The notes beneath the pieces were generated by a model, which ran no database searches, had not been told where the DNA came from, and saw only the letters and a list, made by a program, of their open reading frames with translations. 64,000 nt of DNA from NCBI RefSeq assembly GCF_002260525.1, contig NZ_MRYI01000004.1, forward strand, positions 266,519-330,518, read 5' to 3'. Made by a program: the position numbers and the translations under genes. Within the stretch, counting starts at the first letter, position 1; each line of letters opens with the position of its first letter. This DNA comes from Hahella sp. CCB-MM4 (GTDB taxonomy: Bacteria; Pseudomonadota; Gammaproteobacteria; Pseudomonadales; Oleiphilaceae). Shown here one piece after another: positions 55,524 to 62,999 of this stretch.

Positions 55524-57320
55524 TTACATCATGCGGCCTTCTTTCCACGCTTGAAGAAGCTTGTCATAAGGCACCGTAATACCTTTAGGCTTCTCATTAC
55601 TTAATCTGGGTTTGGGCGCTCCCGGCTGTTGCAGCCAGTACTGCTCTCCCTTGACCTCACTTGCCTTGCTGATTCGTGGACCGCACTTCAACAGCTCGGA
55701 TTTACGTTGAATGACGGCCAACGCCCTGTCCTGCTTTTCTGCCAGATGATCCAGCGCCTGCTTGGGAGACGCTTCACCTGTGACGGCCTCTGCGATGGTC
55801 TGCCACCAATAATTAGCCAGCTTGGGATAGTCAGGAACATTCGGACCGGTGGGTGTCCACGCCTTCCGTGCAGGACTCAGGTAAAACTCCACCAGGCCAC
55901 CTAATTTCGGCGCTAATCTCTGCATCGCAGGAGACTTGAGATCAGACTCCCGAATGGGCGTCAGGCCTACCAGGGTTTTACGAAGAGAAACGGTTTTGGC
56001 AACGGTGAACTGGGCATATAGCCAGGCGGCTTTCTGGCGGGAAATGGTCATATTCTTCGGGATCGTCCAGGCTCCAACATCCTGATAGCCGAGCTTCATC
56101 CCCTCGCTCCAATATGCACCATGGGGAGACGGCGCAACTCGCCATTTCGGTGTCCCGTCTTCATTGACGAATGCCAGCCCGGGTTTGGTCATGTCGGCGG
56201 TATACACTGCATACCAGAATATCTGTTGGGCAATGTCATTCCCGTTGGTGTGGTAGGCTACCGCCTCGTCCTGGTTCATACTGATCGCCCCGGGCGGCGC
56301 ATACTTCTTTAACCAGGAAATATATTTATCCAGAGCATAAACAGATGCCGGGCTGTTGGTAGCTCCCCCGCGGGCTACACTGGAGCCCACCGGGTTACAA
56401 CCGTCAATCCGAATGCCCCATTCGTCAACCGGCCGACCGTTTGGAAACCCCCGATCCCCCATGCCCGCCATAGAAAACCAGGCATCCGTGAAGCGCCAAC
56501 CAAGAGACGGATGACGCTTTCCGTAGTCCATGTGCCCATAGACACGATGACCATCGAGCTTCTTCACATGATTGGTAAAGAAGTCAGCAATATCTTCGTA
56601 GGCTGACCAGTTGACCGGCACGCCCAACTCATATCCATAGATCTCGCGAAACCGCTTCTTTAAGTCTGGACGCTGGAACCAGTCGTACCGGAACCAGTAA
56701 AGGTTAGCGAACTGTTGATCCGGCAGTTGATATACCTTTCCGTCCAGGCCAGTCACGAAACTCATCCCTATAAAATCGCTTATATCCAGTGTCGGCAATG
56801 TGACGTCCCGACCCTCACCTTTCATATAATCATCCAGGGCCAGAACCTTCCCAGACCTTGAATGTGTGCCAATATTGTCGGAATCGTTGATAAAAGCATC
56901 GTACCTGTGTTGATCCGAAATAAATTGTATCCAAAGCTTTTGAACCACCTCTCCTTCGGGTAGAAGTTCGTGGTTTACCTTAATTCCTGTTATTTCTTCA
57001 AAGGCCTTGGCTAACACCTGGGATTCATATCGATGGGTTGTAATAGGTTCAGACAAAATATTCAGCTGCATACCCCGGTAGGGTTCTGCAGTTCGGGCAA
57101 ACCAGCTGAGTTCTTCGATCTGCTCCGGTCGAGTAATGGATGAATCGGAAAACTCCTTATCAATCCACTGCTCGATAATTGCTCTTTTTTCCGGGCTGAC
57201 CTTATCTGACGAGGAAGCCCATGCCATTGTGTTGCTGACGACAGACGCCGTTGTCAGAGCAATTGCTGAGATTATTACGGGGATTCTTGTTGTTCTTTTT
57301 GAAATCATCGTTTTCACCAC
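55524..57320 (-). CDS. GlpV-like glycerol ABC transporter substrate-binding protein
   Basis: A 598-residue exported solute-binding protein of family 1, longer than typical maltose-type proteins. The sequence follows GlpV of rhizobial glycerol uptake systems closely in memory: SEPITTHRYESQVLAKAFEEITGIKV, YDAFINDSDNIGTH, LPDQQFANLYWFRYDWF, YGHMDYGKRHPSLGWRFTDAW and SPHGAYWSEGMKLGYQDVG. A signal peptide is at the start (VIISAIALTTASVVSNTMAWA). The start is GTG with GAGG five bases before. No glpS, T, P or Q permease or ATPase is next to it, so its partners must be elsewhere or lost. Confidence 0.88.
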   Translation of the reverse strand: MVKTMISKRTTRIPVIISAIALTTASVVSNTMAWASSSDKVSPEKRAIIEQWIDKEFSDSSITRPEQIEELSWFARTAEPYRGMQLNILSEPITTHRYESQVLAKAFEEITGIKVNHELLPEGEVVQKLWIQFISDQHRYDAFINDSDNIGTHSRSGKVLALDDYMKGEGRDVTLPTLDISDFIGMSFVTGLDGKVYQLPDQQFANLYWFRYDWFQRPDLKKRFREIYGYELGVPVNWSAYEDIADFFTNHVKKLDGHRVYGHMDYGKRHPSLGWRFTDAWFSMAGMGDRGFPNGRPVDEWGIRIDGCNPVGSSVARGGATNSPASVYALDKYISWLKKYAPPGAISMNQDEAVAYHTNGNDIAQQIFWYAVYTADMTKPGLAFVNEDGTPKWRVAPSPHGAYWSEGMKLGYQDVGAWTIPKNMTISRQKAAWLYAQFTVAKTVSLRKTLVGLTPIRESDLKSPAMQRLAPKLGGLVEFYLSPARKAWTPTGPNVPDYPKLANYWWQTIAEAVTGEASPKQALDHLAEKQDRALAVIQRKSELLKCGPRISKASEVKGEQYWLQQPGAPKPRLSNEKPKGITVPYDKLLQAWKEGRMM

Positions 57321-57380
57321 ATATGCCTCGGTAACCTCAACTCCTCGTTTCTATGCTCATTCCTTTATTCGCTACACGGT

Positions 57381-57557
57381 TCATTCCTTTGCGCAGGACA
57401 AGCGAATCCGTAGCTCCTGGGTACCAGGAACGGCAAGAAGTCTCTGTGAGATTAAAGATGACGGTTTTAAATCAAATCGGTTTTCACCATTCAGGCGATT
57501 TTCTATAGCGACGAAGGTGCGTGGCGGAGGCTCGATCTCAACAGGCAGATGAATCAC
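57381..57557 (-). CDS. Possible small ORF between the two substrate-binding protein genes
   Basis: A 58-residue frame from a GTG: it starts VIHLPVEIEPPPRTF and ends with QELRIRLSCAKE. It lies in the 319-base gap between the RbsB-like stop and the GlpV-like start, on the same strand. An AGGAGG lies too far upstream (18 bases) for a good ribosome site. It may be a relic of a transporter gene or a chance frame; a clear family was not recognised. The rest of the gap holds nothing I would call. Confidence 0.25.
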   Translation of the reverse strand: MIHLPVEIEPPPRTFVAIENRLNGENRFDLKPSSLISQRLLAVPGTQELRIRLSCAKE

Positions 57558-57639
57558 ACCCGTTAGAGAATACGCAGCCTCCTCATATCAGTACTGCAAT
57601 AATGACCGGCAGTATCGCAACCCGTACCAGATAATCGGC

Positions 57640-58560
57640 CTACCAACTGAATCCGGCAGCATTGCTTTTATCGATCAGCTTAACGTCTACCGGTACGGTG
57701 TCCGGCACCTTGGCTCCCCAGTATTTAGCAAGAGCAATTGCCAGGCCCAGACGTACCTGATCACGAGGGTATTGGGCAGACGTAGCAATAAACTTGGATC
57801 CCGGTTTCAACAGCGCTTTGATCGCTTCAGGGTGTCCATCCACACTCACCAGTTTCACATCCTGTCCACTGGCTTCAATGGCAGTCAAGGCACCAAGCGC
57901 TCCGGTGTCGTTGACGCTGAATATTCCATCCAGACCAGGATTGGCCTGCAGCATATTCTCGGTAACATTCATCGCCATATCGCGTTCCTGCCTCCCATTC
58001 TGCTTGCCGACAATCTTGATATTCGGAAACTCCTTTATGGCATCATTGAACCCTCTCACTCGTTCCAGAATGGGCACTACGGGGATACCGTCGAGTATGG
58101 CGACCTCACCTTTTCCTCCAAGCTGCTCAGCCAGGTATTTCCCGGCCATATAACCTGCATCATAATTTTTGGAGCCGACGAATGAATCCAGCGGACCTTC
58201 TGCCTGGGCATCCACAGCAACAGTGATGACACCGGCTTCATGGGCGGTCATCACGGCGGACTGTATACCGACGGAGTCTGTGGGGTTCAGCAGCAGAATA
58301 TCCACACCGCGTTGCAACATGTCTTCCACATCACTGATTTGTTTGGAAACATCATGGCGGGCATCGGTAATAATCACTTCAGCTCCCATGGAATTGGCAG
58401 CACTCTCCAATGCTTCTTTCATGGTGACGAAATAAGCATTGTTAAGTTCCTGAAAAGACATACCGATTTTAATTTTTTCAGCCTGAGCAGATCCGACCAG
58501 ACCTAGAGTAAGCGCAACGCCGCTAACGACAGAAAGGACTTTGTTTTTAAAGGCAAACAT
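57640..58560 (-). CDS. RbsB-like sugar ABC transporter substrate-binding protein
   Basis: A 306-residue periplasmic binding protein (Peripla_BP_4): signal peptide VVSGVALTLGLVGSAQA, then IKIGMSFQELNNAYFVTMKEALESAA, a ribose-like pattern DVSKQISDVEDMLQRGVDILLLNPTDSVG, and VSVDGHPEAIKALLKPGSKFIATSAQYP. Such proteins bring ribose, xylose, or similar sugars or polyols to an RbsAC-type permease, absent in the window. Three LacI-family-like palindromes and a CRP-type site lie upstream, so control by a sugar repressor and catabolite regulation is likely. AAAGGG precedes the ATG. Confidence 0.9.
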   Translation of the reverse strand: MFAFKNKVLSVVSGVALTLGLVGSAQAEKIKIGMSFQELNNAYFVTMKEALESAANSMGAEVIITDARHDVSKQISDVEDMLQRGVDILLLNPTDSVGIQSAVMTAHEAGVITVAVDAQAEGPLDSFVGSKNYDAGYMAGKYLAEQLGGKGEVAILDGIPVVPILERVRGFNDAIKEFPNIKIVGKQNGRQERDMAMNVTENMLQANPGLDGIFSVNDTGALGALTAIEASGQDVKLVSVDGHPEAIKALLKPGSKFIATSAQYPRDQVRLGLAIALAKYWGAKVPDTVPVDVKLIDKSNAAGFSW

Positions 58561-58605
58561 AGCTTTACCCTTTGTTATTTTTAGAGGTTAAACACCCGAT
58601 GCCAG

Positions 58606-58625
58606 AAATGTTGACGTTTACATTT
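58606..58625. promoter_or_regulatory. LacI-family-like operator, site 1
   Basis: AAATGTTGACGTTTACATTT is an imperfect palindrome around ACGT, 46-65 bases before the RbsB-like start. It shares the frame AATG-T-N2-ACGT-N2-ACATT with two other sites in this gap, the pattern of LacI/GalR family operators. Confidence 0.65.
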
Positions 58626-58634
58626 CAATCCATC

Positions 58635-58656
58635 AAAAAACCCGAACACCTCGGGC
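58635..58656 (-). terminator. Minus-strand intrinsic terminator inside the RbsB-like leader region
   Basis: On the minus strand, CCCGA and TCGGG form a GC-rich five-base stem with a GGTGT loop, followed by six T. It lies between operator sites 2 and 1, about 75 bases before the RbsB-like start. It would end any transcript starting further upstream, for example a small RNA or an attenuated leader. Confidence 0.6.
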
Positions 58657-58711
58657 TCGCCTGATATCCATTAAGGACAGCCAGACTTTCATCACTTCTG
58701 CTTGCATCTCG

Positions 58712-58731
58712 TAATGCAAACGTTGACATTT
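58712..58731. promoter_or_regulatory. LacI-family-like operator, site 2
   Basis: TAATGCAAACGTTGACATTT is similar to site 1 on the same ACGT centre. It lies 106 bases from site 1, about ten helical turns, which would suit looping. Confidence 0.6.
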
Positions 58732-59052
58732 CGACAACCGCTCATGCCAGCAAGTGCTGTATTTTTAAGTTTTAGCACCGGAGTTTTGGTATTGCAACCT
58801 TAAAAATTCCCGGAGAACGAAGAGTGTGTATTCAGAAATATTGAAAAATCGTCTTTTTTTCAAAGATATAGATGAGTTTTCCAGTTAGGTAGATATACTT
58901 ACAAGAAATAAAAAATTACATTTAGTCCCGACTCAATTCACCTGGTTCGACAATCGGAATCGACAAATTGATCCCAATCCACGCCAATAATTCACTTCAT
59001 TTTGCAAACTTCATCACATTTGAGAAATAGTCCAGGCAATCATCAAAAGCTC
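58732..59052. other. Non-coding upstream region of the sugar-binding gene
   Basis: An AT-rich stretch of about 320 bases between operator sites 2 and 3 with no believable gene. It holds A- and T-runs (near 58853 and 58910). It could contain promoters for the RbsB-like gene and for DUF6316 or a small RNA; none is certain. Confidence 0.4.
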
Positions 59053-59072
59053 TAATGTAAACGTTTGCTATT
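59053..59072. promoter_or_regulatory. LacI-family-like operator, site 3
   Basis: TAATGTAAACGTTTGCTATT is the third copy of the palindrome, with the strongest AAACGTTT centre. It lies 341 bases from site 2 and 44 bases from a CRP-type site. Confidence 0.6.
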
Positions 59073-59115
59073 GCTCATTTTTTCGAGAATCTGATAGTTC
59101 TCTACCCTCAATTTG

Positions 59116-59131
59116 TGTGACATGTCTCACA
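59116..59131. promoter_or_regulatory. CRP/Vfr-type binding site
   Basis: TGTGACATGTCTCACA is an exact TGTGA-N6-TCACA match to the CRP consensus core. It lies 92 bases before the DUF6316 gene (plus strand) and about 550 bases upstream of the RbsB-like gene (minus strand). A TATATATAAAAT stretch follows it on the plus strand. Confidence 0.7.
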
Positions 59132-59223
59132 AAAATATATATAAAATGGACTATATATCACCTTACAAACGATCCCTATAATTGCGGCTCCAGTCTTGAA
59201 GCAGTTCCCTAATGGAGTAGACA

Positions 59224-59424
59224 ATGACGAAGACGTCACGCAGTAGCGACGCCCCACGACACATCCCCGCTAATCGATCAGACCGCTTTTATGTCGAAGA
59301 TGGCGAGTGGTTCTATACTACCCGGGAAAACCTTTCGATCGGCCCCTACCCTAATCAGGAAAAAGCCCTCGCAGGATTGGATGCCTATTTGGAATATATG
59401 CAGGGTGAAGCGGAAGGCCTGTGA
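59224..59424 (+). CDS. DUF6316 family small protein
   Basis: A 66-residue soluble protein with the family pattern: RSDRFYVEDGEWFYTTRENLSIGPYPNQEKALAGLDAYLEYM-like order of R-x2-RF, GEWFxxTRE, IGPY and A-x2-GLxAY. The function of the family is unknown; it is common in marine gammaproteobacteria. It has a CRP-type site upstream. It is the last gene with the base composition of the main chromosome before the AT-rich toxin/immunity region. Confidence 0.75.
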   Translation: MTKTSRSSDAPRHIPANRSDRFYVEDGEWFYTTRENLSIGPYPNQEKALAGLDAYLEYMQGEAEGL

Positions 59425-59492
59425 TGGTTCTTCTAAAGTCAATGCTCAGATGGTAATTCTTCAACTATTTTTGTGCACCGAAGTCCACTTGG

Positions 59493-59810
59493 CTAATTAA
59501 TATTATTTTTAGCTGCATTAACCATATGTGATAAGTTTGCTTCCGGAAATTTATCACTCAACTCTTCAATTGCTGCGATAAATCTTTCATCTTGTAACGT
59601 TAATGCTACATCATCAAATACAGTGCTTAGATCCTCAGCTACCTCTTCATTATCTATAGCTTTAATGAAACTTAAAGTTTCATTCCTATCCTCGATTAAG
59701 CATTCAGTCAATTGATCCCAATATTCATAAATTTTGGGATCTTCTTTATGAAGAACATTAATATTCCGAATTATTCCATCAATCTTTTGTTTTAATGTCA
59801 TAATGCTCAT
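59493..59810 (-). CDS. Small helical immunity-like protein
   Basis: A 105-residue acidic, all-helical protein (LKQKIDGIIRNINVLH, EVAEDLSTVFDDVALTLQDE, FIAAIEELSDKFPEA). No signal peptide. The ATG at 59810 overlaps the stop of a short upstream open remnant (ATGA), as immunity genes do with toxin ends. It is the last gene of the immunity-like chain downstream of the Rhs gene. The family is not known to me. A second Met four codons in is possible. Confidence 0.65.
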   Translation of the reverse strand: MSIMTLKQKIDGIIRNINVLHKEDPKIYEYWDQLTECLIEDRNETLSFIKAIDNEEVAEDLSTVFDDVALTLQDERFIAAIEELSDKFPEANLSHMVNAAKNNIN

Positions 59811-59896
59811 TCACTCTTATGGTTGCATACTTCCATCTGGGAATCATGATAGGTCTGCCCTTGGGCCTTCACTTCAGATTCTTGAGTTTCCCCTTC
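59807..59896 (-). pseudogene. Possible orphan toxin C-terminus upstream of the 105-residue gene
   Basis: A 29-residue open frame follows an in-frame TAG. It begins with EGETQESEVKAQGQTYH, ends NHKSE, and its TGA overlaps the next ATG (ATGA). The position and coupling fit the last codons of a displaced toxin gene. The GC-rich stretch 59897-60030 upstream is of unknown origin. The identity is not established. Confidence 0.35.
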
Positions 59897-60092
59897 CTAA
59901 CACCTCACTACGCAGTACAACGAAGCCAAGAGCGGAGGGCCGGGGCTTCTGGCGAGACCAAGTTGCTTTCAATGCTTTTTCTTTTATAGGTCAGAGATTC
60001 AGGCTAGTAGGATGTAAAGTGTAGGACGCGATCCCGTTTATTCCGCTATATTCATTTAAAAACTACGTCTAGACGCAATTAATTAGACCTGC

Positions 60093-60479
60093 TTAATAAC
60101 GCCTATAGCATTCCCAATTATTAGGGTTTATTGATGAATCATCGTCTTCAAATTCTGGACATTCAACAATGAACTCATTGCCATCAGGGTCAATAACAAT
60201 GCCACCATAACCGCCAGGAGTCATTGCAATGATTCTGAACTCAACGCCCTTATCCATGAGATTTTTACAATACGTTAGAAAATTAGACTCTATTTCATAA
60301 CGAAAATAGCAATGCCCTGCAGGATATTTATCACCACCAATCTGTGGACGAATACATATATTCTCATAGCCCTTTATATTGAGTCTATAACCATGCACAT
60401 CATCATAAAACCCCATGATATTTTCATAGAAGTTTTCTGATTCATCTATTTTTTGCGAAGGTAAAAAAACAACAAACAT
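60093..60479 (-). CDS. VOC-like (glyoxalase-fold) protein in the immunity chain
   Basis: A 128-residue protein with a single betaalphabetabetabeta-type pattern: MFVVFLPSQKIDESENFYENIMGFYDD at the start (typical VOC helix), then YFRYEIESNFLTYCKNLMDKGVEFR and VIDPDGNEFIVECPEF, the usual end of a VOC module. One of the usual metal ligands, the Glu in FIVE, is present. In this place it may serve as an immunity protein rather than an enzyme. The codon usage is AT-rich like its neighbours. Confidence 0.72.
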   Translation of the reverse strand: MFVVFLPSQKIDESENFYENIMGFYDDVHGYRLNIKGYENICIRPQIGGDKYPAGHCYFRYEIESNFLTYCKNLMDKGVEFRIIAMTPGGYGGIVIDPDGNEFIVECPEFEDDDSSINPNNWECYRRY

Positions 60480-60543
60480 TTATATTAATCCAGCTTCTTT
60501 TCATCTACACATTGACTTAGTATGCTGACTCATGGGGGCACCT

Positions 60544-60777
60544 TCAGAAGTTTTCCAAATTTATGGTGCCTTTTATCCAACTCAAAGCTTCAATAGGAAG
60601 CTCTGACTGATTTTCTGTGTTCGACTTAAGCCCCATGCTAATTCTATAAAAAAGCAAATAACCATCTGCTTCATAAATTTCAAGGTAGCTTTTTCCATCC
60701 TCATCCCTTTGAATAACAGCAGGCTGCTTATGTTTAGAACGTTCCAGATCATTGTTTACAACATTAAACATTTTCAC
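60544..60777 (-). CDS. Small immunity-like protein
   Basis: A 77-residue soluble protein with a strand-rich middle (KSYLEIYEADGYLLFYRISMG) and an amphipathic end (LPIEALSWIKGTINLENF). No family recognised. It lies 22 bases after the stop of the 81-residue fragment, as expected for a toxin tail followed by its immunity gene. The start may also be the third codon. Confidence 0.6.
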   Translation of the reverse strand: MKMFNVVNNDLERSKHKQPAVIQRDEDGKSYLEIYEADGYLLFYRISMGLKSNTENQSELPIEALSWIKGTINLENF

Positions 60778-60799
60778 TGTATCTGATTCTTTTCTACTT

Positions 60800-61045
60800 T
60801 TAGTGCAAAGGAGTATCGACGATTTTCCTTAGCTTGGTCAGACCCGGAATACTCTCTAATAATGCATCAGATGCCCTTTTGTAAGGCTTCCCGCCACATG
60901 TGAATGCACCATATGAAAACCTGGAGGACTGAAGGGCAAAGTGATGTTCGAAGTAGTCAACAGTTGAGGTCTCGAGTGTGAGGATCACACGATGTGAAAC
61001 GTAAGAAATGCTTCTGTTATTCACGACTGTACGCTTCCCAATCAC
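60800..61045 (-). pseudogene. Probable orphan toxin C-terminal fragment (81 residues)
   Basis: An 81-residue frame begins with GTG four bases inside the end of the 71-residue gene (GTGA overlap). It reads SISYVSHRVILTLETSTVDY, FSYGAFTCGGKPYKRASDAL and ends LRKIVDTPLH. Base composition is less AT-rich than the genes beside it. It has no ribosome site of note and lies directly before another immunity-like gene. I take it as the stranded 3' end of a former rhs toxin segment, although a real small gene cannot be excluded. Confidence 0.45.
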
Positions 61046-61257
61046 GGATCAGGCACTTCAAACTTTTTAAAGTAATCATAATTCTTTTTGATTTCTTCTG
61101 CCTTGTTACTCAAGTATTCATCATCAAGATTATCTAATTCCACTTTAAAAGCTCTAGAAAAATCCACAAAGCTATGGCCGAACGGGATCGACATAATATA
61201 CTCATCACCTGCTCGATATACGCAATAAGTCCAATTATTTCTTGCAATAATCTCCAT
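61042..61257 (-). CDS. Small immunity-like protein, intact copy
   Basis: A 71-residue protein: EIIARNNWTYCVYRAGDEY, IMSIPFGHSFVDFSRAFKVEL and a charged helix EYLSNKAEEIKKNYDYFKKF. The gene is preceded by an open toxin-like tail whose stop ends one base before the ATG. A second, frameshifted copy lies at 62346-62560 and is about 80 percent identical by eye at the base level. The function is inferred from context only. Confidence 0.7.
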   Translation of the reverse strand: MEIIARNNWTYCVYRAGDEYIMSIPFGHSFVDFSRAFKVELDNLDDEYLSNKAEEIKKNYDYFKKFEVPDP

Positions 61258-61258
61258 C

Positions 61259-61381
61259 TCAGTTCAGCCTTTTTCCATTCTTTAGGTCTGTAACAATATG
61301 ATCCTTTCTATATAGATTCTTCGCAGAAATAACTGCCTTGTCTTCTCCCTTAGGTAACTTACTTCCAGCGCCCCCATCAAT
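61259..61381 (-). pseudogene. Orphan toxin C-terminal tail before the 71-residue immunity gene
   Basis: Forty codons are open between the TAG of the 122-residue gene and a TGA just before the next ATG. They read IDGGAGSKLPKGEDKAVISA, then a basic HIVTDLKNGKRLN end. Composition fits a nuclease-like toxin end, but this is a guess. There is no start codon of its own. The same tail, decayed, is upstream of the second immunity copy. Confidence 0.55.
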
Positions 61382-61750
61382 CTATCGCCACTTATCTATA
61401 GGACCACTAACAGTTCTATCTTCAACATTTATTTCATGCTGCCAGAATCTTTCACCTTTATGCTCAGGATCATGCGCCATAACAATAGTCACACCTAAAC
61501 CAGTCAAAGCGCTCTTTGTCAAAACATAAAATTTACAACCCTCGGAATTACCATAAGAAAACACCGATAACAGACTTCCATCAGCCCGCAGAAGGCGTAT
61601 CAAACCATCTGTACTAACAGTGACCACTATATCTTTTGACTCAGAGTACTCTGCTTCAACTCTCCCTGGAAATCTGACAGAGACCTTCTCACCCAAATAC
61701 TGCCATCTCAAAGTGGTTGTTTTCTTTCCAACGGATGTATCGATATTCAT
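61382..61750 (-). CDS. Immunity-like beta-rich protein, paralogue A
   Basis: A 122-residue protein, strand-rich, with W near the start (LRWQYLGEKVSV), SKDIVVTVSTDGLIRLL, a central RADGSLLSVFSYGNSEGCKFYVL and a late VTIVMAHDPEHKGERFWQHE. It shares the same order of motifs with the 124-residue protein 170 bases upstream (W near the start, DIVVxV, DGxxLxxFS, FYxL, WxxxI). Both are probably immunity paralogues to related toxins. The ATG overlaps the stop of an upstream tail (ATGA). Confidence 0.65.
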   Translation of the reverse strand: MNIDTSVGKKTTTLRWQYLGEKVSVRFPGRVEAEYSESKDIVVTVSTDGLIRLLRADGSLLSVFSYGNSEGCKFYVLTKSALTGLGVTIVMAHDPEHKGERFWQHEINVEDRTVSGPIDKWR

Positions 61751-61818
61751 GTATTCACCTGCTTCTGTGGCAGCTTTGAGTTCTTTAAAGCATTTCCATT
61801 ATCAGGCCACGATCTGCA
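61747..61818 (-). pseudogene. Orphan toxin tail before paralogue A
   Basis: After an in-frame TGA, 23 codons are open, reading CRSWPDNGNALKNSKLP and ending QVNT; the TGA overlaps the start of the immunity gene (ATGA). The remaining bases up to 61922 show no frame. The overlap is the type seen for real toxin-immunity pairs. Confidence 0.45.
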
Positions 61819-61922
61819 TCATCTGAGGCGATTCAGCTCATCATGACGCTGGTAACACAGAATTTTGCCCCTCCTCTCCGGTGAATTTACATGGCATCCC
61901 ATTTATTGATCTATATCTTCCA

Positions 61923-62297
61923 TCAATATGATGGGCAATGCCTAAAAAGACTATGCCCCTTCAAATCCAAACCAAAATGCCAATCGTGCCAACCATCAAT
62001 AGAATTTGATGAGACACATACAACAGAGGCACCTAATTCTGGATGCTCACTTAAATAGTAAAACTGGAATCCATCTGGTGGAGAGAAACTGGCAAGCTTT
62101 TTCCCATCACATGAAAAAACCAACAGGATTTCAGGTAAAGTACTAACATCAGTTAAAACGACCACAACATTCTGCTTTACATCTGCTACGGCTTGGTCAA
62201 TTCCATCTAGATTAATGGATATATTCTGGTCTCGACATTTCCACGTTAGTGTCCCTTTATTCTTATCAGCGACTACACCACATATATCAGACATCAT
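61923..62297 (-). CDS. Immunity-like beta-rich protein, paralogue B
   Basis: A 124-residue protein: GTLTWKCRDQNISI, then VVVVLTDVSTLPEILLVFSCDGKKLASFSPPDGFQFYYL and a late VVCVSSNSIDGWHDWHFGLD. It is related to paralogue A by motif order and length. No signal peptide. The upstream 48 bases are open for twelve codons (FGLNIVEESPIR), perhaps a further toxin tail. Two Met codons stand at the start. Confidence 0.65.
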   Translation of the reverse strand: MMSDICGVVADKNKGTLTWKCRDQNISINLDGIDQAVADVKQNVVVVLTDVSTLPEILLVFSCDGKKLASFSPPDGFQFYYLSEHPELGASVVCVSSNSIDGWHDWHFGLDLKGHSLFRHCPSY

Positions 62298-62345
62298 CCG
62301 TTCTCATTACCTGATTGGGCTCTCTTCAACAATATTCAGACCGAA

Positions 62346-62560
62346 TCATGAGTCAGGCACTTCGAATTCTTTAAAGTATTCGTAATTATTTCTGATTTCT
62401 TCGGCCTTATTGCTCAGGTATTCTTCGTCAAGATTGTCTAATTCCACCTTAAAAGCTCTCGAGAAATCTACAAAGCTATGGCCGAAAGGGACCGACATAA
62501 TATACTCGTTTCCTACCCGGTATACGCAATAATTCCAACTCTTTTTGCAACAATCTCCAT
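62346..62560 (-). pseudogene. Frameshifted second copy of the 71-residue immunity gene
   Basis: Base by base this is a copy of 61042-61257, but one base is missing within the first 30 bases after the ATG (near 62540), so the frame ends at a TAG after 15 codons. The rest of the reading frame is intact and ends PDS plus stop. An internal ATG could give a shorter protein of about 49 residues. Upstream, the toxin-like tail (62561 to about 62640) is also similar to the tail of copy one. Confidence 0.75.
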
Positions 62561-62640
62561 CTCATTTATCCCTTGCCTTTTTAAACCTTTAGTAGATTCT
62601 ACGACAATATAAAGGACAGTTTTAGCGAAAAGCAGCCGAC

Positions 62641-62997
62641 TTACTTTTCAAAAACGACAGATCTAAAATATATATTATATCTCTGGGGCTGTACTTCTTT
62701 CACACCTACAACCAACCACAAATAATTTTCACACACATTGCAAACCTGCTTAACAACATAGGCTGGAATTCCTTTCTTAATTACAAGCCCAATATCCTCT
62801 TCATGAACTATTTTGTTGGAAAGCAAATATACCAAAAGATCTGAGGGAAGCCCTCTAGGGGCTGTCATATCCCTAACATGATAGGTTACTGAATTCTTAC
62901 AATGAGGGCAGCCAATACTATAGTCATTCTCAATTATACCAATATCCAAGCCGTCCCAGATAAGTTGATTACGCTTACCCTGATGAAAATATGGCAT
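62641..62997 (-). CDS. Immunity-like protein with two CxxC pairs
   Basis: A 118-residue soluble protein. It has CPHCKNSVTYHVRDM and later VCNVCENYLWLVVGV, a zinc-ribbon arrangement, with YFHQGKRNQLIWDGLDIG at the start and a strand-rich end. It is the second immunity-like gene after the Rhs end. A toxin-like tail ends two bases before its ATG. No family recognised; the Cys pairs make it distinct from the others. Confidence 0.65.
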   Translation of the reverse strand: MPYFHQGKRNQLIWDGLDIGIIENDYSIGCPHCKNSVTYHVRDMTAPRGLPSDLLVYLLSNKIVHEEDIGLVIKKGIPAYVVKQVCNVCENYLWLVVGVKEVQPQRYNIYFRSVVFEK

Positions 62998-62999
62998 AG

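Noticed and set aside
57136..57552. Plus-strand frame of 138 codons between the substrate-binding protein genes
   Set aside because: Its first part is antisense to the clear GlpV-like signal peptide region, and the rest shows no motif or ribosome site.
59803..60024. Plus-strand frame of 73 codons in the gap before the VOC-like gene
   Set aside because: No ribosome site or similarity; it lies opposite a toxin-like tail and a GC-rich stretch of unknown origin.
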